Assembly: GCA_022559845.1 (NCBI GenBank)
Contig: CM040118.1
Location: 262,593,519 to 262,657,518 of the forward strand
DNA from: Amorphophallus konjac
Lineage: Eukaryota; Streptophyta; Magnoliopsida; Alismatales; Araceae
Direction of reading: 5' to 3'
DNA: 64,000 nucleotides
Positions 1 through 10,868 of this stretch are shown in pieces. The translations under genes and the position numbers were made by a program. Every line of letters begins with the position of its first letter. Position 1 is the stretch's first letter. The notes under the pieces are model-generated. The model saw only the letters and a list, made by a program, of their open reading frames with translations. It was not told the origin of the DNA and did not search any database.

Positions 1-2275
1 ACGGGCACTATATTTGCTAGCCATGTTGTGTATTGGTTTTCCTCGATGAACCCCACATCAATGAGTTTGTCGACTTCCCCATTAATTTGATTGATCAGCT
101 CGGGCCGCATTCACCTGGAAGGCTGCTTTACAGGCTCTGCTCTTGGATCAATGGACAGCAGGTGTTGGGCTACGTCAGGGCTCAACCCTGGCATCTCATT
201 GTAGGTCCAGGCAAAACAATCCCGGAACTCCCTTAGAAATTGTATATACTACTTTTGTTCTTCTGTTGACAACAGTGCACTAAGAAAGGTGGGCCTTGGA
301 TCCCCTTCTCTCCCCAAGTTAACTTCTATCTGTTCATCAACGATAGCTTGACCGCCGTCTTCGACTTCTGGTGGAGCTTCTTCAAGGTTGATGAAGCCTC
401 CGTTGATGTAGTCTTCTTCAGCTTCCAGGGCCTCCAGCTCCTCGGCTAGTGATTGCTGGCTTTCTTCAGACGGGCTCTCTAAGGTTAGAGGAGCTTGTCT
501 CTGAGCTTCTTGGCTCCATTGCTGATCTACTGGACCCTTCACAGGGTTTTGGTCAGCTCTGATCGACGGTTTTGGCGTCTCATCTTTTGTCCCCAGCACA
601 GGACCTTCTGCCCCTGGGGCTCTACTGGTAAAATTTCTTCTACTGGATCTGCTAAGTCTTGCATGGCCTGGATCTCCTCCAGTATGCGTTCAAACTCCAG
701 GTGATCTCTTTCTTTCTCATCGGCTTGATCTTCTTTAGGTGTTCCCCTGTCAAATCTGACTTCATCTTGGAATAGATCCTCCCTGGAAAGGGGTTCCTTC
801 CAATACTGGCATAGAGTAGCTTCATCTTGTTCCCCTGAGTTTTCATGACTGTCAGGGGTTTTAGTGCCACCTTGGTGGCATTGCATCATGTCTTCACCAT
901 AGGGTGGGTACTCATCATAGTCTGCCTCGAAAGGATCTTCGTGAGTGAAGTAGGTGGAGATAACATCTACTTCTACCTCATAATACTCTTGCAAAGTATA
1001 GCCTATCCCCGGATGCCGAGTGATCTTCAGCAACTCTTTGTCGTTGTTGGGCGGATCCCAGAGCTTCTGGAATGACTTCTTCTGGCCGACAGGTTGCAGC
1101 AAGGGCATTTGCATTTTAGCGAACATCTGGGAAACCCGTTGGGTAATATAATCTGGACCCGATATTGGCACCATTCTGTTGGCTGCCTCTTCCAGCATTA
1201 CACAGTCTTCATCATTCCCATCGACAGGCTCTCCCGGATAAAACACCGTAGGGGGTTCGCCAAAACGAGGAACTTTCATAGTCTTCAGTGGTTGCACTGT
1301 CTGGCATTCCAGGCTTGGAATGGGTTTGAATAGTCCAAGCAGGACCTCAACAAGATTGAGCTTTTCTTTTAAGTTAGTGTCTGCTTTGACAGGGTAAGCG
1401 ACTGGTGGTGCAATCCTAGCAAAATCCCTAGTTTAGGAAACATGGGCGACCTCTTGCTGTTCTACGTAGCCCGGAGGTGGTCGAGGGGACCATTCATCTG
1501 GTTCCGACATTGCTTTCTTCTGGCTTGTAGGAGCTTCTTCTTTCTTCACCCCTTGGGAGACCTTTGCATAGAATGGTGCATCAAGCATGTGGCATTCGTA
1601 TACTTCAAAGGGGTGCAAATCTGTAAACACCCTTTCTTCTATGCAATTGTGGCAGTATTTGATACATTGATATAAGGTGGAAGGCACTATCCCGTATCTA
1701 TGTAACTAGGGTCATCCCAGCAAAGCCTTGTATGTGGTATTTGAATTTATCACATAGAATTGCATGACAGTGGTGAAGTCGCCCAATGTGAGGTTGAATT
1801 CCACCACTCTGAGTGGAGTCTCGCACTTCTGATTGAAGCCGGCAATCCTCATATCCTTCACCTTGGTGAGGTGAAGATCGAAGTAGTACTTCTGGTAAAT
1901 GCGGTAAGGCAGGATATTTACAGCAGCTCCTGGATCTATCAGAATCCGGCTCAGTGGCTGGCAATTGAGATGCCCCTCATATACAGAGGCCTATTATGGT
2001 TGGGGTCAGGGGTTAGCATATCATCTTTTATGAATGTAACAGCTGGTCCGGAGTTAACTTCTGTTAGCAGAGCTTCATATTGGGCCGGTGCCTGTAGGGC
2101 ATCAGTAATAGCCTGGCGAGCTTCTTGGCTCAAGGAGAGAATCTCCCATATAGAAAATCTTGTTGGAAGCTTCTTCAGCATCTTCATAATTCTGCTGCCC
2201 ACACGGACGTTGGACAGTCGCATCTCTTCTGCCCAGCGGGGTTTCAGAGGCTCATGTGGTGCTTGTGGCATGGTT
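1..2275 (-). pseudogene. Element A protease, linker and start of reverse transcriptase (broken)
   Basis: Minus strand. The pre-protease segment (2271-1951) is followed by the aspartic protease, whose active-site motif reads LIDPGAAVNILP near 1935: Pro replaces the usual Thr or Ser after the catalytic Asp. A segment beginning VPSTLYQCIKYC (1680-1430) is the usual tail after the protease fold. A long acidic linker follows (1297-249), with a frame change near 540-600. RT begins about 240 with FRDCFAWTYNEMPGL and reaches WLANIVPV at the window edge, so the catalytic motifs are not visible. An in-frame stop at 249-251 and another near 130 interrupt it; the first is one C-to-T change from a glutamine codon. 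Confidence 0.75.
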
Positions 2276-4861
2276 TGCCCTTCTCTTGCTTCTTTCTTCT
2301 GCGGGGACTACTGGGGAGTCTCAGTTGGAACTATTGCTTTTGACGTTGAAGGAAGGCTGATACCTGCTTCATCTTTCTCTTTGGCCATTGCGGCAGATGG
2401 TTGCCAGGAGTTTTTATCTTCTGTAGCGGCACTCGGAGCTGGTTGTTTGCCTTCTAGAACAGAGAGGAATTCAAGTAAATATGGGGTCTCATCACCCCCT
2501 TTCATCTTTGCATAGAGGCCTGACGGGAAAGGGATCTTAATAGCCCGGACTTCTGGCTCTGGTATCTAATAGGGTTGCTCACCCCTGAAAATAATATTAT
2601 GGTTGGCTGGAGGGAAACGCCCCCACCTTCTCCCAGAGTGGGTAGCATGCATTGAGGTCGAAGCCTCGGCCTGATTTGCTTCTAGTGATGGAGTGGAAGA
2701 CTCCCCTTCATCTTCTTCCCCTGGTAGGGTAAACAGTACTGATAGAGTGTTGCACTATAGTGTGACTGTTTTCTTCTTGTTTCCTTGTTTATTCTTCTTC
2801 CTGCGCCTAGACTCGGCTGGCTTGTGCCCCCAGAAGAGGTCGGCTTCAACTTTCTTCTGTTCTTTTTCTGACTGCTCTTCGATAGTCAATCCCTCCAGCT
2901 GTTCCCAGAGGACATGATCTTTCACTAATATTGGCTTCAACTTTGGTTGCTCATATTCATCAAGCTGGTTTATATATTGCTGCAAGCGCCTGACCTCGGG
3001 GCTTGTCTTCTCATGGGTTGGCAGTGGAGCCTGCTTCTTCCAATTAGGAGTGAATATTCGGATAACCGGTAGTGACTCCGTAGTGCACCACATAGGGTTT
3101 ATTGCTGGCGGGGGTTGCTTTGGAGTGGCACCCCGAATGGAGGCCCCTGATACCTCAGAGACTAGTGGCCGTCTCTTGGCCTTGATTGGTACTGTCTGTC
3201 ATCCCACCTGATCTTTGATAGGGGTAAGAAAGCATGCTTCATATGTGTGTTGTGTGCATGTCTCAGCAGCCTCCTCAGGCAATTGTTGGTATATGGAAAC
3301 CATATTGACAACTGGTCTCATCACCAGGGGTTCATGAGGGCGTGGAGGATCCACCTGGTGTTCTCCCATTTGGAGTTACCCCTTGTTAATCATACTTTCC
3401 ATGACATCTTTGAAGACGTAACAATTTTCAATAGCATGCCCCAATGCCCGGTGATACGGACAGAATAGGGGATCATCCTTCTTGGCTGCATCTTCGGGTC
3501 TCTTTGGCTCGGGCAATGTTATCTTGTTGTATTTATATGCTCAATTAAACAAGGGCCCTATCTTTTCCTTGAGAAAGGAATATAACTTTCTCATCTTGTT
3601 CCTTAAAGAGACTTTTTCTTTCTTCTCTGTTGCCTCTGCTGGCGGAGGTGTAGCTGTTGCTTTGGCCTTTGCTATTTGCTGGTCAAAGGTATTGAAATCA
3701 ACAGTATTTGCTTCAGTCGGCGCTGATCGCCGTTCAACAACCTTCCCCTTCTGAGTAGCAGGAATGTTATTGGTAGGACGTCTGGATAAGAAGGTTTCGA
3801 CCTCTGCAACTACACTGTTCAGATGGTCAAATGTCTTGATATCTGTTCCGATCATCTTCTCAAGCACTTCCCGCCTGATGTTCTGCTTGCATATCTGCAC
3901 AACATCTTCTTGGTAGGGAGGCCGCTTGCATCTCATGGCTAGGTTACTTCATCTTTTAATGTAGTCTAGGGCTATTTCATCTTGCCTCTGTCTGGTGGAA
4001 TATAACTCCGCCACTGTGATCTCTCTTTCTGTGACATAGAATCTTTCACAGAACTTCCGCTGCATGTCGGGCCAGTCAGTCACGGACCTGGCAGGTAAGC
4101 TGGAGTACCATTCACAGGCCAAGACCGTAAGGGATGAGCTGAAGAACTTCAGCAAGTAAGCTTCATCAGCAACCAAGTCTCCCATGACTGTTGTGTAGTA
4201 AGCAATGTGTTCCCGTGGGGAGCCCTGCCCGTTGAATTTATCAAACTTTGGTGGCTTATTAATACCTGGAGGCAGTCTCTTTGTAGTATACTGCGGGGGA
4301 TAAGGTACCCGGTAAATATCAAAGGTGCCATAATCACCATCGGTCCTCTCAGACATCTTCATCTCTATCATTCTTTCGACCATCAACTTATTCACCATAG
4401 CAGTGTCGACTGGCTCCGGATAGAAGTGCGCCTGTTGTTGTGTGACCCCTATCATGACGGTGGCATGTAGACCCGGCTGCACTCCTGACGGAGAGGGTTG
4501 CACTGCTGGCTGGGGCGGGAAAGACTGGCATGGGGCTTTCCCGTGACTTGCTTGGCGGGAAATGGCAGGTATCACCACCTCCGCAGAATTTTGGAAACCT
4601 CCCTTGCGGGCTCCACATGCTTGGAGACGGGAGTTTGTTCATTCTTTTCATCAAGCTGCCTTTGAAGAGCTTCAATCTTCTGCTGATACCTCTCAAACAT
4701 CATGAGGATGGTTGGGTCCAGAGATGCAGCCATAGGTATATCTTCTATTACTCGACTAGATGTTCCCTCAGTCGGGTTCATGGGCAGTGCATCTTCTTCT
4801 TCTTAAGTCACCACATTTACAGTTACAGTGGTGACTCTTGATGCATCATCGACAGCCATAA
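2276..4861 (-). pseudogene. Element A gag (broken)
   Basis: Structural capsid-like polyprotein, minus strand. The frame can be followed from an ATG near 4860 through an N-terminal coiled coil (FERYQQKIEALQRQLDEKNE) to a Retrotrans_gag-like core at 4578-3949 (KPPKFDKFNGQGSPREHI, then ACEWYSSLP and FCERFYV) and on to 3541. A zinc knuckle of the CX2HX4HX4C kind (CPYHRALGHAIENC) lies near 3470-3425. Several stops and at least two frame changes break the ORF, for example between 3949 and 3936 and after 3541. No G-patch is seen in this element, unlike element D. Confidence 0.75.
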
Positions 4862-4899
4862 GTTTCTCCTTTGCTGCCTAACTTCGCCTGGTTATGAGG

Positions 4900-6259
4900 C
4901 CAGGCCTTTGAGCCAGTCTGGCGAGCTCTTCAGGCTAGTCAGGCAGAGCACCATATCTCTCGACAACTCCAGCCATATTACAAGCAAAGATTTGCAATTT
5001 TCCTCTTTGTCTGCAAACTTTTCTTCTGGCATGACTAGGAACGTCAGGCGGTCGAACACTGATATCCTTTCTTTTCATTTTTCCCGCTGCGGGGCATCTT
5101 TTGAACATTCGGCCCTTTGGCCATCTTCAGGTTCATTGGAGTCTGAACTTGAGGCTCCTGGCATCATCATTTCTCTATCATCCTCTTCTTCTCCCTCAAT
5201 GCACATGGCACGAAGCAACCTTTGCTGTCCTAGGGATGAATTCCCTAGAAAGTGGAAATAGTCTTGGACTACTCAGCCCATTTCTTCTTGACTATGCCTC
5301 TGAGGGTCAGATCGAGGCATCAGTCGCTCTTGCGTCTTCGGCTGATAAGCCAGCCTGGTCATCTGTGCAGCTTGATACGTCTTCCGGGGATACCGGAATA
5401 CATCTGCCTATCGGGCACAGGCCCTCGGCATATGAGGAACGGCCATAGGAGTAATCTCCTCTTCTTCTTCTTCTTCTCTGACCAGGACTCTCTTGCCCCC
5501 TCTCTTGGGGCGCATGACAGCAGCTTCCTCCCTCACAGGGGATGGTGCTGGGCCCTGTGCTCTCTTGGGCATCCAGATTTGTTTGAATCTTGCTAGCTTG
5601 GGCGCCAGCGGCTTCCTTTCTTGTCTTTCCATGTTGGCCCTCCCGGTGGCCAGCACTTGGAATCAGTTGTTGGTAGGGACCGTCGAAATGATGCGGTTGG
5701 GTAGTGCTTCAGCTGGGCGACCGTTGAGGTACACCCGAATTCCTCCTACTAGCATGGATTTCCCTGAGACTGACAGACGTCCCTAGGGAGCAGCAGCCCG
5801 ACTTTTCCGGTAGTTCTTTCTCTTTCTATTGGCAGTAGCAGGAGCAGCAACTCTTCTGTCCAAGTGGTGGACGTAGCATGAGACCACGGTCGATGCAGTT
5901 GTTGTCTTCTGCAGCTTTTCCTCCTTGGGTACATTTGTAGCTTCTTTCACAGTAGTCTCTTCAGTTCCATCACTGTCTTGGAGCAGGTCAACAAACACGA
6001 GCCCCAAGCAGTTAGGTAGGCCCACGGACAGGGGCATGGATCTGAACGTAGTCGGTACCGCCAGGTATCCATCACGGACGTGGTTGTCAACGACGTGCTG
6101 GCCGAACTCGACAAAAACTAGTCTAGTTTCCATTTGACTTCCTCCAAGCGGGATTAACACACAGTCAGACTTTTTGGAGAGGCCGTCAGGCCTCTTACTT
6201 TGGCGAAGAGATGAAGGGAGACTGAGTCCCACCGGGCGTGCCAGCTTTGTGGAAGACAT
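4900..6259 (-). pseudogene. Element A extra ORF upstream of gag (ORF1-like), frameshifted
   Basis: A 158-codon frame starts at the ATG at 6259 and runs to 5783. A second frame continues with basic and Glu-rich sequence (5656-5408), and readable sequence persists in another frame to about 4920 (SVFDRLTFLVMPEEKF). I recognise no domain. Ogre elements are known for an ORF of unknown function between the 5' LTR and gag; this has the same position. The start codon lies about 10 nt inside the predicted end of the LTR, so the frame reads through the primer-binding site. Confidence 0.55.
6226..6243 (-). other. Element A primer-binding site
   Basis: On the minus strand TGGCACGCCCGGTGGGAC lies four bases after the presumed LTR end (CTTCCACA, edge at 6248). 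The TGGC start is the complement of a tRNA CCA end plus discriminator G. From memory of plant tRNA 3' ends the best fit is a tRNA-Arg, the primer used by Ogre-type elements; I could not check this. Confidence 0.6.
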
Positions 6260-6550
6260 CTTTCTTTTATTTATTTATTTAATTTATTTGATTTGTTTAA
6301 TTTGGTTTGATTGTTTATTAGTTTATTAGGCGTGCCAGTCACCGGAGTGACAATCTATTATGTGCTCGATCTGACTCAGTCAGTCGATTGTGAAGTCCGA
6401 GTTGGGACCGAAAGCCCGTCATACCATAAAGGCTATGACGTTAATTACACCATTCCAAAGAAGGACAACCCTTGATTAATCGTCAAAGTAAGAGGGGCCC
6501 CGGGGGCAAAACGAGATAAGACTGATGTGTAAATTTATTCGCAGGATATG

Positions 6551-6552
6551 AG

Positions 6553-6584
<32 letters not shown>

Positions 6585-6587
6585 ATA
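6551..6587. repeat. TA/TG dinucleotide microsatellite
   Basis: A run of about nine TA dinucleotides passes directly into about nine TG dinucleotides inside the LTR of element A. Confidence 0.9.
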
Positions 6588-6779
6588 CACTCATGCAGTT
6601 AATAGTTTCATTATGATTCATCTGCCTATTTCCCGGTATAGGGGCAGAGAACTTAGGTTCAAGAACCACTCTCACGCATAACAATGGCTTCCATTCGGGC
6701 GTAACACGGTTTTCAGCCACTCGTTATTTGATATACCGAGGGCGCAGGAAAAGGCGATTTCAAACTTATTTGACCACGT

Positions 6780-7320
6780 TAAGAGTGCGGCATGAGGTGG
6801 GCATATTTGCTTATTATGGAACCATGCAAGCATAAAGGGGTAGCAGAGAACATTAAAATGTCACGGCATTGTGTCCGGCTATCAGACTCATTTATACGAA
6901 TCACAGAGTGAATCCGGCAGCATCTCCCCTGATCTTGGTTCATACCAAGAGGGAATAGGATACCATCCACGCAGAGGTGAGACGGAGCATGTAATGATCG
7001 GGGAATGTTACTGCCCAAAATGGTGTAGAGCGGGACTAAGATGAGACTGATTAATCCGAATGACACTTGCCCGAAGGGGCTTGTGGTTCTGTTCCTTGAG
7101 ATGGATCGTTAGAAACCCTGTGGAGGCAAGGCATATTGAATCCAAGAGGGTTTGACGTATCGATGGTTAAACTCAAATCCGGTAGCATCTCCCTTTTGTC
7201 TTGGGCTATGCCAGAAAAAGAAATAGGACATCCATCCATGGAGTGCCAGGATGGAAGCCAAAAGAAAGGTGGGCATATAGCCCAGAACTCATGGAAACAC
7301 GGTGGTTTAATATCCATTAT
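6780..7320. repeat. Degenerate duplication of about 250 bp in the LTR of A
   Basis: Two consecutive stretches share ordered blocks: AGGTGGGCATAT (6796 and 7269), CGGCAGCATCTCCC or CGGTAGCATCTCCC (near 6918 and 7181) and ATACCATCCA or GACATCCATCCA (near 6960 and 7228). Similarity is partial, so this is an old duplication. Confidence 0.45.
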
Positions 7321-7727
7321 TATGGCATTCGGTCAATATCCCCTTGAGGAACCGTCGGAGAACATGCAGTGGCAGCTCTCCATGGCTTAATAGGGTTAAA
7401 GGGACATTCTCCAAAGGCCCACCCAATGTAAGGAGGTGATCCTGTTAATATAGCCCCTGGTGGCTTGAGTGAGACACCCTGGTCTTCTCCTCTTTCGACA
7501 GGATGGGAAGTCATAAAGGGGCTTGGGGAGAACTGGCTAGAATTGAGTGTAGTCTAGGGCTCCCGGCGTGAGCGGGCGTGAGTGGGCATCGGCGTAGACG
7601 GTGGATTGGGTTGAACGGGTATCGGCGCATGGCCTCCCTCGGCGCACTTCCAGCTCTCAGCGCGAGAATGCTCGCGCCGAGGGGAGAAGTGTGGGCCGAT
7701 GAGGTTTGGCACCGAAAATCCTGCAAA

Positions 7728-7870
7728 GCTGGTTTTGGGGGGGGTTTAGAGACAGGTTTTGGGGGTTTTCAGGGGCAGATTTTCAGAGGTTTACAGAAGT
7801 AGGTTTTCGGGGGTTTGAGGCTTCGATCAAAGAGGGGTTTCAGAAGCAGGTATTCAAAGGATTTACAGAA
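7728..7870. repeat. G-rich tandem motif in the LTR of A
   Basis: Variants of AGGTTTTGGGGGTTT recur five to six times with G runs of three to eight on the plus strand (C runs on the element's own sense strand). The spacing would allow a G-quadruplex on the plus strand. Confidence 0.55.
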
Positions 7871-8754
7871 GTTTCGGACTAACTTAAATGAGGTTTCATG
7901 TGATGCCAAAAAGGATGGGTTTCAGAGGGGAAATCATATCTCACTCAACAAGGCCGCTGGGGGCCAATCGTTTATTGAATCCTTAGAAAGAGGATTCTAC
8001 CATATTCCTTGTTATTTCATGGACAAAGGGTCACGGGATAGACTGTCCCGGGCTTCGCCATGATCAGGAGGTTGGGGGAAGTAGCAGAAGAAATACTAAT
8101 AAAAAAGCCCTTATATAAACATATGCCCCATCGTTCTACGAATGAGGAGCCACGAGATAGACTATCTCAGGCTCTCATCGCAAATCAGAGATTACAAAAG
8201 CTCAAACGATGCAGCAGAAGCAAGTTCAGATTATCAGGATAGCGTACACATAATGGAAACAATTTTCCTCGCATCCATAATCAGGTACGATAGATTTCCA
8301 GAAGAAAGGGAGGCATAAGGAAAGAAACTCAGAACTGCACATTTCATTTCATTCCGGACGAATACATCCCTTTGACATTAGGAAAATCATATTGCAAAAG
8401 CATTCATATGAACAGATGCTCCTTAAACACATATCACACCATGCTGGTGCTCAACATTTACAGAGGAACAGAAAGAAAACATGATAAACACGAGAGCGAG
8501 TTATAGAGGGAAAGACAGTTTGGAAAACTCGAGATGGGCGAAAGGGAACAGATGTAGCCCCTTAGGGCATTGGAGAACTATTTCCCCACCTTGAATCTCT
8601 CCCTCCGGGCTCCTTCAGCTCTCTCTCTCTCTTTCTTCGGAGTCTTCAGCAGGCCCTCAGACCCCTTTTCTCTCAGCTTTTTCTCTGATTCTCTGATGGC
8701 TTCTCAGATGGCTTCGAAAAATGTTCTTTTTTTTGTTCTGTCGAAGATCAGGGG

Positions 8755-8762
8755 TTTTATAG
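8755..8762 (-). promoter_or_regulatory. TATA box of element A LTR
   Basis: CTATAAAA on the minus strand in the context CCCTCTATAAAACCCC, the expected direction for element A. Confidence 0.6.
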
Positions 8763-9255
8763 AGGGTTAACCTTCTGTCCATCGGAACATGCCTTTCTCG
8801 GCGTGGATCAACCGGCGTTCCATCTGGATCTGGCCACTCAGCGCGTCTTTCATCATAGTGGGATTGAGCCCATTTCATCTATGCATTCGTATTGATAAAG
8901 GCCTTTCGAATATCCAGACCTTTTCATCAGTTAAGTGGGCTTCTTAGAATGCACATTGGCCTTTCTTATTGTCTATTTTAGCATCTGTCATCAACACATT
9001 GTGTGAAGCTGTGTGAACCCCGTCTTATGAGTATCAGAACATATCGAGGATCCTCTTTCAGTGGGCAGATGATTGCCCGGGTGTTGACGTAGTTTTCATC
9101 AGCCCGACTATCTTGAGCGCTGGCCGTGCTGGGCAGTGGCTTAGCCGATGATGACTTCAGCCGGACAGAATGTCAAGTCTAACGGATCTTTTCTATTCTG
9201 ATTCTCATAACATCCAGGGATGACATAGGAGCCGCACCCTTGGTTGATCTTCAAG

Positions 9256-9786
9256 GCCTTTGGCCTACTTTGACTTCTTCTTCCTTTTTTATCTTTGTAT
9301 ATTTTCAATGTTAACATATCTCGAACAAGATCAGGGTCTAGAATTTGTCTTTTCACTGACCTCATCCCAGCATACAGGTGTTCGACAACTTCTTCCATAT
9401 AATGCCTCAAACGGTGCAATTTGAATGCTACCTTGATAGCTATTGTTGTAGGCAAATTCCACTATAGGTAAATGATCGTGCCAGCTTCCACCGAAATCTA
9501 TGACACATGCCCTTCGCATATCTTCCACCACTTGATTGGTCCTTTCGGTTTGTCCATCAGTTTGTGGATGAAACACAGTGCTAAAATTCAATCGGGTCCC
9601 TAATGAGTATTATAACCCCTTCCAGAATTGTGAAGTAAATCGAGGGTCTCGATCAGAAATAATGGTGACAGGGACACCATGTAACTTAACAATCTCCTTT
9701 ATATATAAAGGAGCCAAGATATCCATAGACCATCGACTTTTAATAGGTAGAAAATGAGCCGATTTTGTTAAACGGTCTATGATCTC
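9256..9786 (-). pseudogene. Element T integrase, C-terminal piece
   Basis: Minus-strand continuation of the integrase interrupted at 52387. It reads [19 protein letters not shown], then ISDRDPRF with the second catalytic Asp, then FHPQTDGQTERTNQ with the catalytic Glu, then GRSCRTPVCWDEVSE. A stop near 9600 and a frameshift near 9345 break it. Homology fades after 9262 where element A joins. Together with 52387-55781 this is one chromovirus (Del/Tekay-like) split by element B. Confidence 0.85.
9782..9786. repeat. Target-site duplication of element B, left copy
   Basis: ATCTC lies directly outside the TG terminus at 9787 and is repeated at 52382-52386. Confidence 0.9.
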
Positions 9787-10565
9787 TGAAGAGGGGCGAT
9801 CTCACGCTAGTCCTGAGCTCGGGGATGATCACCGATCAGTGAACTGCAAGGAAGGGAAACGGATCAGGGGGCCCAGGGGGGGATCCCTGGATAAAACCCT
9901 CCGATGCCTAAGTTAGTACAGCAGTGGTGGAAGTTATGAAGGGAGGAGGAAGGAGATGTGCGAGATCCCTCTCCACCAAGGTGGTGAAGTGGTTTCTACT
10001 CAGGGAGTTTTAGATGCGTGTAGGCCTTTACCGTTTGCTGGAGGGAGTCCCCAGTTTAAATAGTGCGCTAGCCCCATGAGTCCCGTAAGCTGAGGAGTTC
10101 CAGGCGGGGGTTACGTCCTCGACGTGGGCTCTTTACTTTCTCATCATGGGCTCTTTATAACCTTGAGGACTCGTGGGTCCCTTATCTTTGTGAACTCCTG
10201 CTCATAAAGGGCTCTCAACGGCAGCGTGGATAAGTAATCGTCGGTCGACCCAAGCATGAAGAGTTCCAACCCTTATTCGGGTGATCGGCATACCTCGGGT
10301 GAGGCTCGGTCGGAGTGGGCGCGGGGCGCTAGCCTTTATCCCGGCGAGGGGGTGAGTAGGGCTTGGGTCTTCCTCCGACCGGACCGATGCTCGGGCCTTC
10401 CGAGCCTAACGGCCGCCGAGGAAGGGCTTGATCCCGAGTGATCTTATTGGGCTTTTATGCTAAGTGGGCCCTGCAGGGCTGTCACTTAGATGAGCTGGGC
10501 CTCGCTTGGTCTTGTTGGACTTGGTTCGGCCGCTCTTAGATGGGCTACATAAATCCCCCTCTCCA
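9787..10565 (-). repeat. Element B 3' LTR
   Basis: 779 bp from TGAAGAGGGG to CCCCCTCTCCA, matched by 51602-52381. The imperfect terminal inverted repeat TG(A/G)AGAGGGG is visible. Just beyond it, on the element strand, the purine tract AGGAGGGGGACAAG (about 10568-10581) serves as the polypurine tract. Confidence 0.92.
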
Positions 10566-10868
10566 CTTGTCCCCCTCCTACTCCCGAGCCTTGGTAGGCT
10601 CAGAAGAGTAGCCGTTAGGGTTTTGGGCCAGCGTGGCTCGGGTGGGTGGAGATCTGGCGGTGTTAAGAAGCCACGTGCCATGGTCACCTGGGCCCGTAAT
10701 AATGATAATCCTGACGGATTTGAAATGAAGGGGCCCCTTTTTCTCGGAGGTTGGAACGACGCGTCACCTTCCGCGTGGGAATATAGGCGTTGTGCACTTG
10801 TTGTCATTTTAGACTCCCTCTATTTTAGGGTTTTTTCTCTCCTTCGCGCTTGCTTTTGGGGCTCTTTG
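10566..10868. other. Spacer between 3' LTR of B and its antisense gene
   Basis: Holds the minus-strand polypurine tract at its left edge. An open frame on the plus strand runs through it from inside the LTR, but nothing in it resembles the downstream protein. It would be the 5' flank of the antisense gene; only a weak ATATAGG at 10778-10784 could act as a TATA element. Confidence 0.4.

Larger units (their letters stand above)
1..9253 (-). mobile_element. Element A: Ogre/Tat-like Ty3-gypsy retrotransposon, 5' part
   Basis: Reading on the minus strand from right to left there is a long LTR, a primer-binding site, an extra ORF before gag, gag, protease and the first part of reverse transcriptase, where the window ends. 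The upstream ORF, the gag knuckle of type CX2HX4HX4C and the long linker before RT fit the Tat/Ogre branch. The right edge is where integrase homology of element T stops, near 9255; the exact terminal TG and the target duplication cannot be fixed because the other end lies outside. All reading frames carry stops or shifts, so this copy is not autonomous. Confidence 0.8.
6248..9253 (-). repeat. Element A 5' LTR (about 3.0 kb)
   Basis: Non-coding block between the primer-binding site and the broken T integrase. It has a minus-strand TATA box at 8762-8755, which would give a U3 of about 0.5 kb. Inside are a TA/TG microsatellite, a degenerate duplication, a G-rich repeat and two related palindromes (GGGATAGACTGTCCC near 8038 and GAGATAGACTATCTC near 8153). 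The left edge is set by the primer-binding site; the right edge is uncertain between about 9220 and 9316. The partner LTR lies outside the window. Confidence 0.6.

Noticed and set aside
6330..6345. A second TGGCACGCC on the minus strand as alternative primer-binding site of A
   Set aside because: It lacks the GGTGGGA continuation found at 6226-6243 and is not next to a plausible LTR end.
10506..10868. N-terminal extension of the B antisense protein starting inside the LTR
   Set aside because: The frame is open but shows no relation to the domain that follows; the ATG at 10869 begins a segment typical of such proteins.
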